Source of the DNA: Geothrix paludis
GTDB taxonomy: Bacteria; Acidobacteriota; Holophagae; Holophagales; Holophagaceae
DNA length: 64,000 bases
Assembly: GCF_022808815.1 (NCBI RefSeq)
Contig: NZ_JAKZLC010000002.1
Coordinates: 124,001-188,000 of the forward strand
Direction of reading: 5' to 3'
Part shown: one piece after another, positions 44,963 to 52,978 of the stretch
How the letters are laid out: each line of letters starts with the position of its first letter
How positions within the stretch are numbered: the stretch's first letter is position 1
Translations under genes and position numbers: made by a program
Notes under the pieces: generated by a model
Databases searched by the model: none
Seen by the model: only the letters and a program-made list of their open reading frames with translations
What the model was told of the DNA's origin: nothing

Positions 44963-45514
44963 ATGGCCATCGTTATTATACAATCCCCCAATCTGTCATC
45001 GGACCAGAAATCTCGCATCGGGGAGCGGGTCATCACGGCGCTCCAGCAGGAAGGCCTGCCGCCCGGCTCCGTGGTGGTGCTCTTCCGCCCCGAGCGCGGC
45101 GACATCTACCTTGATGGCCTGCTGGTGCAGGCCCAGGTGTCCGCGCCCGTCCAGGCCGCGGTTCCCCCCGCGCCCAAGCCCGCCGCCCCCGCGCCCGTGG
45201 CCACCCCACCGGCCTTCAAGACCAAGGCCCGCCGATCCAAGCCCGAGTTGGAAGACCTGAAGGGGGACCTGATGCGCGCCCTTCAAGATAAGGGATCCCT
45301 CAGCAGCTTCGAGGCCCAGGTGGCCCTGGACCTCAAGGATTGCGACTGGGCCCCGGCCACGCTTCGCCGCCTCTTCACCGAACTGGAGGAGGCCAAGCTG
45401 ATCACCAAGAGCGGCCAGAAGCGCGGCACCCGCTACGTCTGGAAGGGCATTGTCAACACGCCCCAGTCCACGCCCATCGTGAAGCTGGTGAAGGCGGACA
45501 CCGACGAAGCGTGA
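44963..45514 (+). CDS. Hypothetical protein with C-terminal winged-helix-like domain
   Basis: 183 aa from ATG 44963 with GGAG 5-6 bases upstream. About 1-55 is a small domain (MAIVIIQSPNLSSDQKSRIG...) with a VVVLFRPERGDIYLDG strand. A Pro/Ala linker (about 60-85) leads to a helical end (KSELEDLKGDLMRALQDKGSLSSFEAQV..., ATLRRLFTELEEAKLITKSGQKRGTRYVWKG) with the look of a winged helix that reads Leu/Lys-rich DNA-binding helices. The final strand GTRYVWKG resembles a wing. Divergent from the Fur gene. It may act in regulation; identity is unknown. Confidence 0.7.
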   Translation: MAIVIIQSPNLSSDQKSRIGERVITALQQEGLPPGSVVVLFRPERGDIYLDGLLVQAQVSAPVQAAVPPAPKPAAPAPVATPPAFKTKARRSKPELEDLKGDLMRALQDKGSLSSFEAQVALDLKDCDWAPATLRRLFTELEEAKLITKSGQKRGTRYVWKGIVNTPQSTPIVKLVKADTDEA

Positions 45515-45521
45515 TGCTCTC

Positions 45522-45594
45522 CGGGGGTTCCCCGCTGCGCGCACACCCCCGGACCCCCGGAGCAGAGGACCGGCAAAGCCGGCCCCCTGCTTTT
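45522..45594 (+). terminator. Repeated 3' module with terminator hairpin, copy B
   Basis: Eight bp after the stop of the winged-helix-like gene: CGGGGGTTCCCCGCTGCGCG, CACACCCCCGGACCCCC, then AGCAGAGGACCGGCAAAGCC, ending GGCCCCCTGCTTTT with TTTT. Aligns end to end with the module after the Fur gene, on the opposite strand. Confidence 0.8.
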
Positions 45595-45624
45595 CCCCCA
45601 GGGGAGCCTCGTCACACTCGGGCC

Positions 45625-46341
45625 ATGGAATGGTTCGCCTGGGACTTCGACCGCCCGGCCTACTTCCAGATCTACGCGGACAAGGACGCGGAGGCCGCCA
45701 CCGAAGGACCGGCGCTCGCGGCCTTGCTGGACCTGCCTTCGGGCAGCCGGATCCTGGACCTGCCTTGCGGCTGGGGCCGCCTCCAGCCCCACCTGGTGGC
45801 CCGGGGCTGGGAAACCGTGGGGGGCGACCTCAGCCGGATGAACCTGGATCGCCACAGGAAGGAACACCCCGCCGCCCTGACTCGCCTCGACCTCCGCACC
45901 CTGCCCTTCCGGGCGGGCTGCGCGGATGGCGTCTTCTGCGCCTACACCAGTTGGGGCTATTTCGCCACGGACGCGGAGAACCTCCGCCAGCTAGCCGAGT
46001 TCGCCCGCGTGCTCCGGCCCGGCGGCGCCCTGCTCCTGGACCTGGCCGGCCGCTCCTCCCTGCGGCGGGCCATCGCGGAAGTCGAAGGGCAGTGGCTGGA
46101 ATTCCCCGATGAAGGCTACGAGGAACGCGCCACCTGGAGCCCCGACGGCCGCCGCATCCGCACGGAGCGCCGCTGCCAGGGCGAGGCCTTCCGCCACGAC
46201 ATCTGGATTCCCGCGGACGCCGAAGTTCGGGCCAGCCTCGCGGCGGCGGGCTTCGGAGACGTGGCGGCCTACGGCGGCTTGGACGGCCGGCCCTGGTCGG
46301 AAGAGGCGGAACGCTGGATCTACCGGGGGATCAAGCGCTGA
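45625..46341 (+). CDS. Class I SAM-dependent methyltransferase
   Basis: 238 aa. Rossmann-like motif I ILDLPCGWGRLQPHLVARG, motif II-type VGGDLSRMNLDRHR, then LRTLPFRAGCADGVFCAYTSWGYFATD (motif with acidic end), and LLLDLAGRS. Pattern is of small SAM methyltransferases with unknown substrate. ATG 45625. It converges with the MFS gene and overlaps it by 11 bp. Confidence 0.85.
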   Translation: MEWFAWDFDRPAYFQIYADKDAEAATEGPALAALLDLPSGSRILDLPCGWGRLQPHLVARGWETVGGDLSRMNLDRHRKEHPAALTRLDLRTLPFRAGCADGVFCAYTSWGYFATDAENLRQLAEFARVLRPGGALLLDLAGRSSLRRAIAEVEGQWLEFPDEGYEERATWSPDGRRIRTERRCQGEAFRHDIWIPADAEVRASLAAAGFGDVAAYGGLDGRPWSEEAERWIYRGIKR

Positions 46342-47485
46342 GGCTCCGCGTGGCCAGCAGGTAGGTGCCGAAGCCGAGCCCCGAGAGCCCCATGGCCACC
46401 GGCAGGCCCAGACCCTGCACCAGGGCGCCGCCCACGAGAGGACCCACCATCAGGCCCACGGAGTACGCCAGGTTCAGGATGGAGAAGGCGGAAGCGAAGC
46501 TCTGGCTGCCCTGCCGCTCCACCTGGTCGGCCACCGCGGGACTGCAGGGACTCATGATGAAGCTGGCCGTGCTGCCCAGCCCCATCATGGCCAGCACCAC
46601 CATCCAGGACCGGGGCAACAGCACCGGCAGGGGGATGAAGACCACCGCCAGCACCAGCCCCATGCGGAGCACCCGCACCCGCCCGATGCGGTCCGAGAGG
46701 GCGCCCATCAATGGCGAGGTGAAGGTGTGAGCCAGGGCGGCCGCCGCGAAACAGAGACCGATCTGGGTCGGAGATTGGCCCAGGCGCCGGTCCAGGTGCA
46801 GCGGCAGAGTGGATTCCAGTAGGGCCCACAGGCAGGAGCCCAGGGCCATGGCGCCGGCGAAGACCCGGATGGTGGGATTGGACAGCAGCTGGCGGAAAGG
46901 CAGCTGCAGCCCCTGGCCGGATTCGGTCTCTGGCAGGAGGAAGGCACGACCCGCCGCATCCAGGGCCACCAGGACCGCCCCCAGCACAAATGGCGCGGTG
47001 GGGCCCGCGTGCTGATCGAGGAAGCCGGAGAGCGGGGGCCCGATCAGCACGCCGAGGTTCGCGGCGGCGAACGCTGTGCCCATGGCCTTGCCCCGCGATT
47101 CGCTGGGAAAGATGTCCGCCAGCAGCGCCATGCCCGGCAGCCAGGTGGCCGCCCCCGCCACGCCCTGGAGGAAGCGGGCCAGCACCAGCAGCCAGTACTG
47201 CTTCGACACGGCGAAGACCAGCGTGGTGACGCCCAGCCCCGCCAGGCCCCAGAGCATGGGCGCGCGGCGGCCGAAGCGGTCCGTGAGGAGGGCCACGGGG
47301 AAGGTGGCCGCCAGCAGGGCCACGGCGTAGCTGCCGAAGAGGATTCCCACCTCCATTTGGTTCAGGTGGAGGTCCCGCGCGTACCGGGGCAGCAGGGGCA
47401 CCAGCAGGTAGTAGAGGAGCATGTCCACGTGGAAGGCCAGGGCCGTCACGAGGAGCGCGGCGGTGGGGGGAGCGGGACGGCGCAT
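46331..47485 (-). CDS. MFS-family transporter
   Basis: 384 aa with twelve membrane helices. Family marks: GILFGSYAVALLAATFPVALLTDRFGRRAPML (G-x3-D-RxGR motif A), FLQGVAGAATWLPGMALLADIFPSESRGKAMG (motif C-like), and in the second half GALSDRIGRVRVLRMG. Probably a drug or metabolite efflux pump. Starts ATG 47485 and converges with the methyltransferase gene. Confidence 0.9.
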   Translation of the reverse strand: MRRPAPPTAALLVTALAFHVDMLLYYLLVPLLPRYARDLHLNQMEVGILFGSYAVALLAATFPVALLTDRFGRRAPMLWGLAGLGVTTLVFAVSKQYWLLVLARFLQGVAGAATWLPGMALLADIFPSESRGKAMGTAFAAANLGVLIGPPLSGFLDQHAGPTAPFVLGAVLVALDAAGRAFLLPETESGQGLQLPFRQLLSNPTIRVFAGAMALGSCLWALLESTLPLHLDRRLGQSPTQIGLCFAAAALAHTFTSPLMGALSDRIGRVRVLRMGLVLAVVFIPLPVLLPRSWMVVLAMMGLGSTASFIMSPCSPAVADQVERQGSQSFASAFSILNLAYSVGLMVGPLVGGALVQGLGLPVAMGLSGLGFGTYLLATRSLSA

Positions 47486-47509
47486 CCCCCCACTATCGCA
47501 TCGGCCCGC

Positions 47510-48268
47510 TCAGCCCCGTGCCATCTCCACCTTGGGGTAGGCGGCCCGGAAGCCACAGGCCTCGTAGGACCGCTGGCTGGCGGTGCCCGGGGCCGTGGAG
47601 GCGCAGGCGAGGTCACAGCCGCGGACCCGCGCGAAGGCCAGGCGCGCGGCGATGAGGGCCTTCTGCAAGCCGCGGGCCCGGAAGCGCGGCAGCACCGCAT
47701 CGCCCGAGAGCAGGGCCACGCCCTCCACGACGCCCAGCATGCCGCCTCCGGCCAGCTCTCCGTCCACGAAGGCCAGAAAGCCCCAGGCATCCGGCACCTC
47801 CAGGGACACCTCGAAAGGCGGCGTCAGGTCCTGCCAGTCATCGCGCTCGTGAAACCCTGCCGCGACCACGCGATTGAAGATCCCGGCCTCGTCGAGCCGG
47901 GCTTGTCGAACCAGGCCTTCCGAACCTGCCGCAGGTGGGTCCTCCAGGGATCGCACCCACAGCTGCTGGAAGGCGTGGAGGCGGTACCCCCGGCGCGCCA
48001 GCAGCGGCCACAGCGACGGATCGGCGCCGGGGCTGAGTTCCAGCACGGTGGGCACGCCGAGGAAGGCCTCGACGGCTTCCAGTTCGGGTTCGTTGATCGG
48101 CTCGGTCAACCCCAGCGCCTGATTGAGGGGGTGGGCCTCGCCGCGGTGGTGCGCGAAGCCCCCGCCCAACGGCAGGCTGCGACCCCCGGCAGCCTGGTTG
48201 AATCGTTCGTTCTGAAGGGCCTGGGCGCGCTCGAGACGGCGCGCTAGGCAGGTCAAGTCGTGGTGCAT
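47510..48268 (-). CDS. GNAT-family N-acetyltransferase, two-domain type
   Basis: 252 aa from ATG 48268 with GGAG 5-6 bases upstream. The second half (about 120-250) is a GNAT fold: FLAFVDGELAGGGMLGVVEGVALLSGDAVLPRFRARGLQKALIAARLAFARVRGCDLACASTAPGTASQRSYEACGFRAAY, where RARGLQKALI corresponds to the acetyl-CoA loop (R-x-x-G-x-G/A, with Leu in place of the second Gly). The first half (about 1-115) is an N-terminal extension that looks like a degenerate second GNAT unit. Substrate unknown. Confidence 0.85.
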   Translation of the reverse strand: MHHDLTCLARRLERAQALQNERFNQAAGGRSLPLGGGFAHHRGEAHPLNQALGLTEPINEPELEAVEAFLGVPTVLELSPGADPSLWPLLARRGYRLHAFQQLWVRSLEDPPAAGSEGLVRQARLDEAGIFNRVVAAGFHERDDWQDLTPPFEVSLEVPDAWGFLAFVDGELAGGGMLGVVEGVALLSGDAVLPRFRARGLQKALIAARLAFARVRGCDLACASTAPGTASQRSYEACGFRAAYPKVEMARG

Positions 48269-48472
48269 CGGAATCTCCGAAAAGGGGTGGTCCGCCCGCC
48301 CAGAGGCGCGGCGGCAGGCACAGGGTCGCGCCCTTGCGTCAGCCCAGGCGCGGGCTCCCGACACCAAGTCCAGGCGCGAAACCAACGGAATGACGGGAGC
48401 GGGTCAGAGGCCTATCCAGAGAAGCCACCAGCGTAGCCGAATTTTCGACGGACTCCCGGAGGACATGAACAC

Positions 48473-48572
48473 GGCCTCCTTTCGGAGGCCGCGGTGGATC
48501 GGTAAGCCGGGTTCTCCCGACCACCGGGTGATGGAGCACGCTCCGGTGGAGCGTGCGGAGTCGGGACCCGGC
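48473..48572 (-). ncRNA. Candidate small structured RNA ending in an rnpB-like 3' end
   Basis: On the minus strand the stems nest cleanly: GCCGGGT with ACCCGGC (7 bp), CCCGAC with GTCGGG (6 bp), GCACGCTCC with GGAGCGTGC (9 bp, loop ACC). After them comes AGAACCCGGCTTACCGATCC, identical with the 3' end of RNase P RNA, then a terminator-like hairpin GGCCTCC GAAA GGAGGCC. It starts about 30 bases past the end of rnpB itself. Not a known class; existence as an RNA is a guess. Confidence 0.4.
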
Positions 48573-48605
48573 GAGGAGGGAATCACGAGGGGAGGAGGAC
48601 GCGCG

Positions 48606-48623
48606 AAGCCCCCTTGCGGGGGC
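48606..48623 (-). terminator. rnpB terminator hairpin
   Basis: AGCCCCC and GGGGGCT around a GCAA loop, just past the RNase P RNA 3' end. The run after it is TCGCG rather than T-rich, so it is a hairpin of weak terminator quality. Confidence 0.55.
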
Positions 48624-48626
48624 TCC

Positions 48627-48980
48627 GGTGGATCGGTAAGCCGGGTTCTGTCGTGGGACGTCATTCCTCTGGGATGGATGTCGCCATCCAACTCAAGCGA
48701 CCTACCCGCCGGCTCGGTCGGGTCAACCCTCGCCGCTTGCGCGGTGCGCCGGCCTATTTGGTCTTGCTCCCTGGGGGGTTTACCGTGCCCGTCCTGTTGC
48801 CAGTCCGGCGGTGGGCTCTTACCCCACCGTTTCACCCTTGCCTGTGATCCGAAGATCCATCGGCGGTCTGCTCTCTGTTGCACTTTCCGTCGGGTCGCCC
48901 CGCCCTGGTGTTACCAGGCCCAGCACCCTGTGGAGCCCGGACTTTCCTCTGCCCTTGCGAGCAGCGACGCCCTGATCCAC
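48627..48980 (-). ncRNA. rnpB: RNase P RNA, bacterial class A
   Basis: About 354 nt on the minus strand. Conserved regions are seen in order: GAGGAAAGTCCGGGCTCCAC (CR-I), GCAACAGAGAGCAGACCGCC, GGTAAGAGCCCACCG (CR-II/III area), GGCAAACAGG-type region at ACTGGCAACAGGACGGG, CAAATAGGCCGGC, and at the 3' end AGAACCCGGCTTACCGATCC (CR-V). The ends pair as GTGGATC with GATCCAC (P1). It processes tRNA 5' ends. A detached copy of its last 24 bases lies at 48492-48515. Confidence 0.95.
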
Positions 48981-49000
48981 AAGGGTGAGGCTAGCACGAT

Positions 49001-49375
49001 CTAGGTGCCCTCCGGCGTGGCGATCAGGGCGGGCAATGCTTCCGGCCGGCCCGACTTGACTGCGTCCAGGACGCCCGTGGCCCGGTGGAGCGGCAGCGAA
49101 GGGTGGACCCGGAGCACCACTTTCCCGGTCGTCGCATGGATCCGCGCGGGCAGTTCAGCCAGCGTGATCTTCACACCATCCAGGTCGAGGGAACCGTCCG
49201 CCGCGAGGGTGAGGCGGAGGAGCGGTCCCGGGACCCCGGTCCCGGCGCCTCCGGAAAGGGAGGTGTCGAGGGCCCGGGGCAGGACCGGAACGAGGGAGAT
49301 GAAAACGATCAGGAGCACCAGGACGATGTCCACCAGGGGCGTGATGTTGATGTCGCTGCGGATCTTCGGGGTCAT
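49001..49375 (-). CDS. ExbD/TolR-type biopolymer transport protein
   Basis: 124 aa. MTPKIRSDINITPLVDIVLVLLIVFI gives the single membrane helix with the essential Asp16 of ExbD/TolR. The periplasmic part has the standard alpha/beta fold (SLDLDGVKITLAELPARI, VVLRVHPSLPLHRATGVLDAVK). ExbD uses proton flow together with ExbB to power TonB. No exbB lies beside it. It sits 7 bp after the TonB-like gene on the same strand. Confidence 0.9.
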   Translation of the reverse strand: MTPKIRSDINITPLVDIVLVLLIVFISLVPVLPRALDTSLSGGAGTGVPGPLLRLTLAADGSLDLDGVKITLAELPARIHATTGKVVLRVHPSLPLHRATGVLDAVKSGRPEALPALIATPEGT

Positions 49376-49382
49376 GGCGTCC

Positions 49383-50135
49383 TCACCTCAGCCGGAAGTT
49401 CAGGGTGAGCCGGAAGCTCGCCGCCGCCGGGCGGCCATCCATCAGGGCGGGTTCGAAGCGCCACTGGCGGGCGGCCTGCAGCGCGGCGTCCTGGAGGGCC
49501 GGGTGTCCGTCCAGGACACGCACCTGCATGGGTACGCCCCGTTCATCCACCACCATCATCAGCACCACCGTGCCCTGGACATGGGCCCGGCGCGCAAGAT
49601 CCGGATAGATGGGATCCACGCGATGGAGGATCGCCGGAGCGGTGGTGGTGAAGTCGTGGATCGCCGGGCCCGCCGCGGGACCTGCGGGGCCGGTGGCTGG
49701 GACCGTGAGGCCCGGAAGCGCGGGCCCTGCCCCGGGGACGTCCAGGTGGCGATCCAAGGTGGGGAGGCCCGCGGCGGGCTCCACCGGATCCGCCCGCGTG
49801 GGCGCGCCGGAGTTGACGACGGCCGTGCCGCCTCCTGTGCCCCCGGTGGTCGTGGGTGCCTGGCGTTCGATGGGACGCGGGCGCGGAGGCCCGTCGAGCT
49901 CTATCGGTCTCCAGGGAGGGGCAGGCGGAAGCGCCGGCGCCAGGACGGCCTTCGGCCCGAAGGACGCGATAGCCACGGCTCCGCCGGCGAGCAGGAGGTA
50001 GGTCAAGGCGGACAGCATGGCCGCGCGGAAGGTGTCCGAAGGCGGCGCCGAAGCGAGGATGGCGTGGGGTTGCAGGGTGGGCGGCAGGTCCGGGAAGGCA
50101 GGCCCCCGGCCGCGCCGGAGCGCGAGGATGGACAT
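49383..50135 (-). CDS. TonB-like energy transducer
   Basis: 250 aa from ATG 50135 with AGGAG 5 bases upstream. One membrane segment near 40-58 (LTYLLLAGGAVAIASF), a long Pro-rich periplasmic stretch (about 65-150), and the TonB C-terminal fold with RVDPIYPDLARRAHVQGTVVLMMVVDERGVPMQVRVLDGHPALQDAALQAARQWRFEPALMDGRP. Typical TonB length is ~240. TonB passes energy to outer-membrane receptors; an ExbD gene is adjacent, but no ExbB and no receptor gene is visible in this window. Confidence 0.9.
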   Translation of the reverse strand: MSILALRRGRGPAFPDLPPTLQPHAILASAPPSDTFRAAMLSALTYLLLAGGAVAIASFGPKAVLAPALPPAPPWRPIELDGPPRPRPIERQAPTTTGGTGGGTAVVNSGAPTRADPVEPAAGLPTLDRHLDVPGAGPALPGLTVPATGPAGPAAGPAIHDFTTTAPAILHRVDPIYPDLARRAHVQGTVVLMMVVDERGVPMQVRVLDGHPALQDAALQAARQWRFEPALMDGRPAAASFRLTLNFRLR

Positions 50136-50239
50136 GGGATCTCCTGTGGGTGGCGACTGTGGCCTTCCGCAGAACCCACGCCCACCGCAGGCGGCGGACA
50201 TCAGGTTGGTGGCAATCCCGGGCCCTGGATCACACACCG

Positions 50240-50334
50240 TCTGGAGGAGGTCCAAAGATCGCTTGAATCAGGTATCGGCGGCGAAGCACCGCTGTCAAGG
50301 CACCTACCTGGATTAGGTTCGGAGATCCTCCAGA
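50240..50334. other. Compact inverted-repeat structure of unknown type
   Basis: TCTGGAGGA (50240-50248) pairs with TCCTCCAGA (50326-50334) over 9 bp, AATCAGGTA with TACCTGGATT (one bulge), and CGGCGG with CCGCTG enclosing CGAAGCA. It sits between the stop of the signalling gene and the TonB gene. Could be an RNA element of the TonB transcript or a terminator. No known class fits. Confidence 0.4.
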
Positions 50335-52902
50335 TCACTCCGCGGCGGGCAGCGGCAGCACCCACCCCTTGCGCTGGAGATCCTCCAGCAGCTGCCAGGC
50401 GGCCCGGTACGGATCGGGGCTCTGCCCGCCGAGCACCTCCGATTGAAGGCGGGCGCGGAGCGGGGCCAGCTCGGGATGGGGCGCGCCCGCCATGCCCGTG
50501 CCGGCCTGGAAGAGCCGCAGGAGCAGAGCCTCCGGATGGGCATGGCCGATGGCGGCGGCGCAGAGGACCGCTTCCCCCTCTCCTTCCTCCGCCCCAGCCT
50601 GAAGCAGGCGGTTCAGCAGCGGACGGAGGCTCGCGGCGTCAGCCCCCAGACCCAGGCATCGGACCTTCGGCTGAGCCTCGAGGCGCTCGCCCGGGTCGCT
50701 CCCCGTGAGCCAGGGGCAGGGTGGCCGGCGCCCTTCGTAGGGCAGCCCGAGCAGGAAGTTCTCATGCTGCGGATCGTCCCGGACCCAGGCGTGGACCAGG
50801 CGCATGAGGCTGCTCCGCCGGGCGGGCGCCATGCCCGGCCCGCACCAGAAGAACCGCTGCACGGGGGCCACCCGCGGACCCGCCTCGCGGAGCGGGGCCC
50901 TCCAGGCCGCGGAATCCACGGTCATTTCGAGGCCGAGGCCCGCCAGGAATCGGGGGAATCCCGGGTAGGGGAAGGGCAGCCGGACCTCGACCCCCTCGGC
51001 GGAGACATGGACTTCGGTGCCCGGAAGGCAGGCTCGCAGGGGGCTCTCCCGGAGCACCTCCTGCAAGGCATGCCGATGGTCCTCCGCCCCGAGGCCTTCG
51101 GCGAGGAAGAGCCGCCACGCCTGGCCATCCTCGTCGCAGGACCAATCCGCCACGGCGGAGGGTTCCGGACGTCCGAGGGCATCCAGCCCCAGGACGAGCA
51201 TCCGGATCCCCCCGGCGTGGTCCGGATGGCCGAAGGGACGCGCGCGCCCCATGCATTCCAGCAGGCGCGGACGGCGCTGGGCCCTGGCCCAGGCCACCCG
51301 GTTCCACACGGGATCCGTCCGATCCTCTGGCCCCAGCAGGCTGGCCAGGTCGCCGTGGGCGATCTCGCGGTAGGCCTCGCTCTCGCGCAGGGTCTGATGG
51401 CCCTCGAGGATCTCCCAGATCTCCTCCATGTTCTTCTGGGCGATCCGGGAGAGGTCGCGGCCCGCTTCGGCCATGTGCCTGCCGGTTCTGACCAGCTGGT
51501 CCATCTCGGCCACCGCCTTGGCCTCCACGCCCCACTGGCGGCTCAGGGCCGATCGGATGGCCGCGGAGCACTCGCCGATTTGGAGGAGGGACTGTTCCGC
51601 GCGGTCCGAGGCCTCCCGCACCTGCCCCACCAGGGCCACCTGGGCCTCCAGGGTCCGTTCCAGGTCCTGCCCCTGCTGATCCAGATGACCCGCCGCATGG
51701 AGGAGCTCCTGGATGCCCGCGCCGAGACGTTGCGTCACCTCCTGGAGGTCCCACAGCCCCGCGCTCTCCCGCTCCATGCCCTGCTGGTGCTCGTCCAGGG
51801 CCCGCCCCAGGTCCGCCGCCCCCTGCGAAGTCTGGTCGGCCAGGCCGCGGAGGCGCCCGCCGATGGTCTGGAGGCGGGGCCCGCCGCCGCCCTGCTGGGC
51901 GAGGATCGCGGTGTTTACCGCCAGCAGGCCGGCCTGCTGGGCCGCCTGATCGATGACGTGGATGGCTCCCTGCGCGCCGCCGAAGGATTCGATCCGCCGT
52001 TGCGATTCGACCCTGAAGCCTTCGATGCGGCGGGCCAGGGCCTCCGCCTGGTCCCGCAGGTCATCCGCGGAGGTCCGGAACCGCCGGAGCTGCTCCGCCC
52101 GGGTCCGGGTCTCCTCCACGAGCCTCGGGGTGTGGGTCGCCAGGCCCTTGACCGCCAGGTCGAGACGCGCCCCCTGCCGCACGCCGGCGCCCGCCAGCCG
52201 CCCCAGGGACTCCTCGCCTTCCCGCAGGCGGGGGAAGGTCTCCTTCAGGTCGTCCATCAGCCCTTCGACTTTTTCGAGCCGCCCCTGGGCCTGTTCCATG
52301 GCTGCCCGGAACGCCTGCCCCTGGATGCGGTGCTGGTCCGCCCTGAGCCGCAGCTCCAGCTCGATCCGGTCGACCTTCACGGAGCGCTCCACCACGTCCC
52401 GGAGCTCGCGGCCGAAGGTCACCAGCCGTTTCCGGACCGCGGCCTGCGCCGCCCGGTCCTCGCCGGACCGCTGCTGGGCCTGCCCCAGCAGCCCATCCAG
52501 GTCCGTCCACTCCCGGAGGAGGGCCCGGTGGAGGGACTCCAGGCGCCCGCCCATCAGGCGGCCTTCCTCCAGGAGGAGGTTGAGCGCCCTCGTCACCTCG
52601 AGGTCTGCCGGCTCCATGCCCGCTGGAGGCGCGAGCGGCGCGCGGTCGCCCCGGAGGATGCGGCCGGCCCAGTCCGCCAGCAGGCTCTCCGGCGCCAGGC
52701 TCCGCTGCCAGGCCAGCCACCGGCGTCCCAGCAGCACCAGCCCCGCGGCCACCATCATCAGGACCGCGGCCTCCGCCGGCCGCAGCGACGCCGAGGCCGT
52801 GAAGAGAAGGTAGGCCGCTGCGCCCAGGAGGGGCAACGCCGCTAGATCCGCCAGCCAGGAGCGGATGCCGCCCAATCCCACGAACACGCTCCCCAGCCTC
52901 AT
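50335..52902 (-). CDS. MCP-like signalling protein with two membrane segments
   Basis: 855 aa from ATG 52902, GAGG 6 bases before. Two membrane segments at about 18-34 and 43-60; then a very long helical region (about 65-500) with heptad Leu/Glu/Arg pattern and the block QAGLLAVNTAILAQQGGGGPRLQTIGGRLRGLADQTSQGAADL (about 338-380), which resembles the signalling tip of methyl-accepting proteins (the E-x-A-L-L-A-VNAAIEAARAGE motif in altered form). The last ~300 residues form a different soluble domain with no match known to me (EDRTDPVWNRVAWARAQRR, GLGLEMTVDSAAW, WLTGSDPGERLEAQP). Input unknown. Confidence 0.75.
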   Translation of the reverse strand: MRLGSVFVGLGGIRSWLADLAALPLLGAAAYLLFTASASLRPAEAAVLMMVAAGLVLLGRRWLAWQRSLAPESLLADWAGRILRGDRAPLAPPAGMEPADLEVTRALNLLLEEGRLMGGRLESLHRALLREWTDLDGLLGQAQQRSGEDRAAQAAVRKRLVTFGRELRDVVERSVKVDRIELELRLRADQHRIQGQAFRAAMEQAQGRLEKVEGLMDDLKETFPRLREGEESLGRLAGAGVRQGARLDLAVKGLATHTPRLVEETRTRAEQLRRFRTSADDLRDQAEALARRIEGFRVESQRRIESFGGAQGAIHVIDQAAQQAGLLAVNTAILAQQGGGGPRLQTIGGRLRGLADQTSQGAADLGRALDEHQQGMERESAGLWDLQEVTQRLGAGIQELLHAAGHLDQQGQDLERTLEAQVALVGQVREASDRAEQSLLQIGECSAAIRSALSRQWGVEAKAVAEMDQLVRTGRHMAEAGRDLSRIAQKNMEEIWEILEGHQTLRESEAYREIAHGDLASLLGPEDRTDPVWNRVAWARAQRRPRLLECMGRARPFGHPDHAGGIRMLVLGLDALGRPEPSAVADWSCDEDGQAWRLFLAEGLGAEDHRHALQEVLRESPLRACLPGTEVHVSAEGVEVRLPFPYPGFPRFLAGLGLEMTVDSAAWRAPLREAGPRVAPVQRFFWCGPGMAPARRSSLMRLVHAWVRDDPQHENFLLGLPYEGRRPPCPWLTGSDPGERLEAQPKVRCLGLGADAASLRPLLNRLLQAGAEEGEGEAVLCAAAIGHAHPEALLLRLFQAGTGMAGAPHPELAPLRARLQSEVLGGQSPDPYRAAWQLLEDLQRKGWVLPLPAAE

Positions 52903-52978
52903 GCCCATCCTCAAGCCATGAGGTCCCATCGGCCGGTGGCCCCGCCAAGGCAAATTTGGGCCGATAGGAATCGCGGCC

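Noticed and set aside
50240-50334. Signal recognition particle RNA
   Set aside because: TCAGG and GAAGCA are present and look alike, but the GGAA-type tetraloop hairpin with paired CAGG/AGCA sides does not form.
50443-52845. 800-aa open frame opposite the signalling gene
   Set aside because: Same reason: a Gln/Leu/Gly-rich shadow in high-GC DNA.
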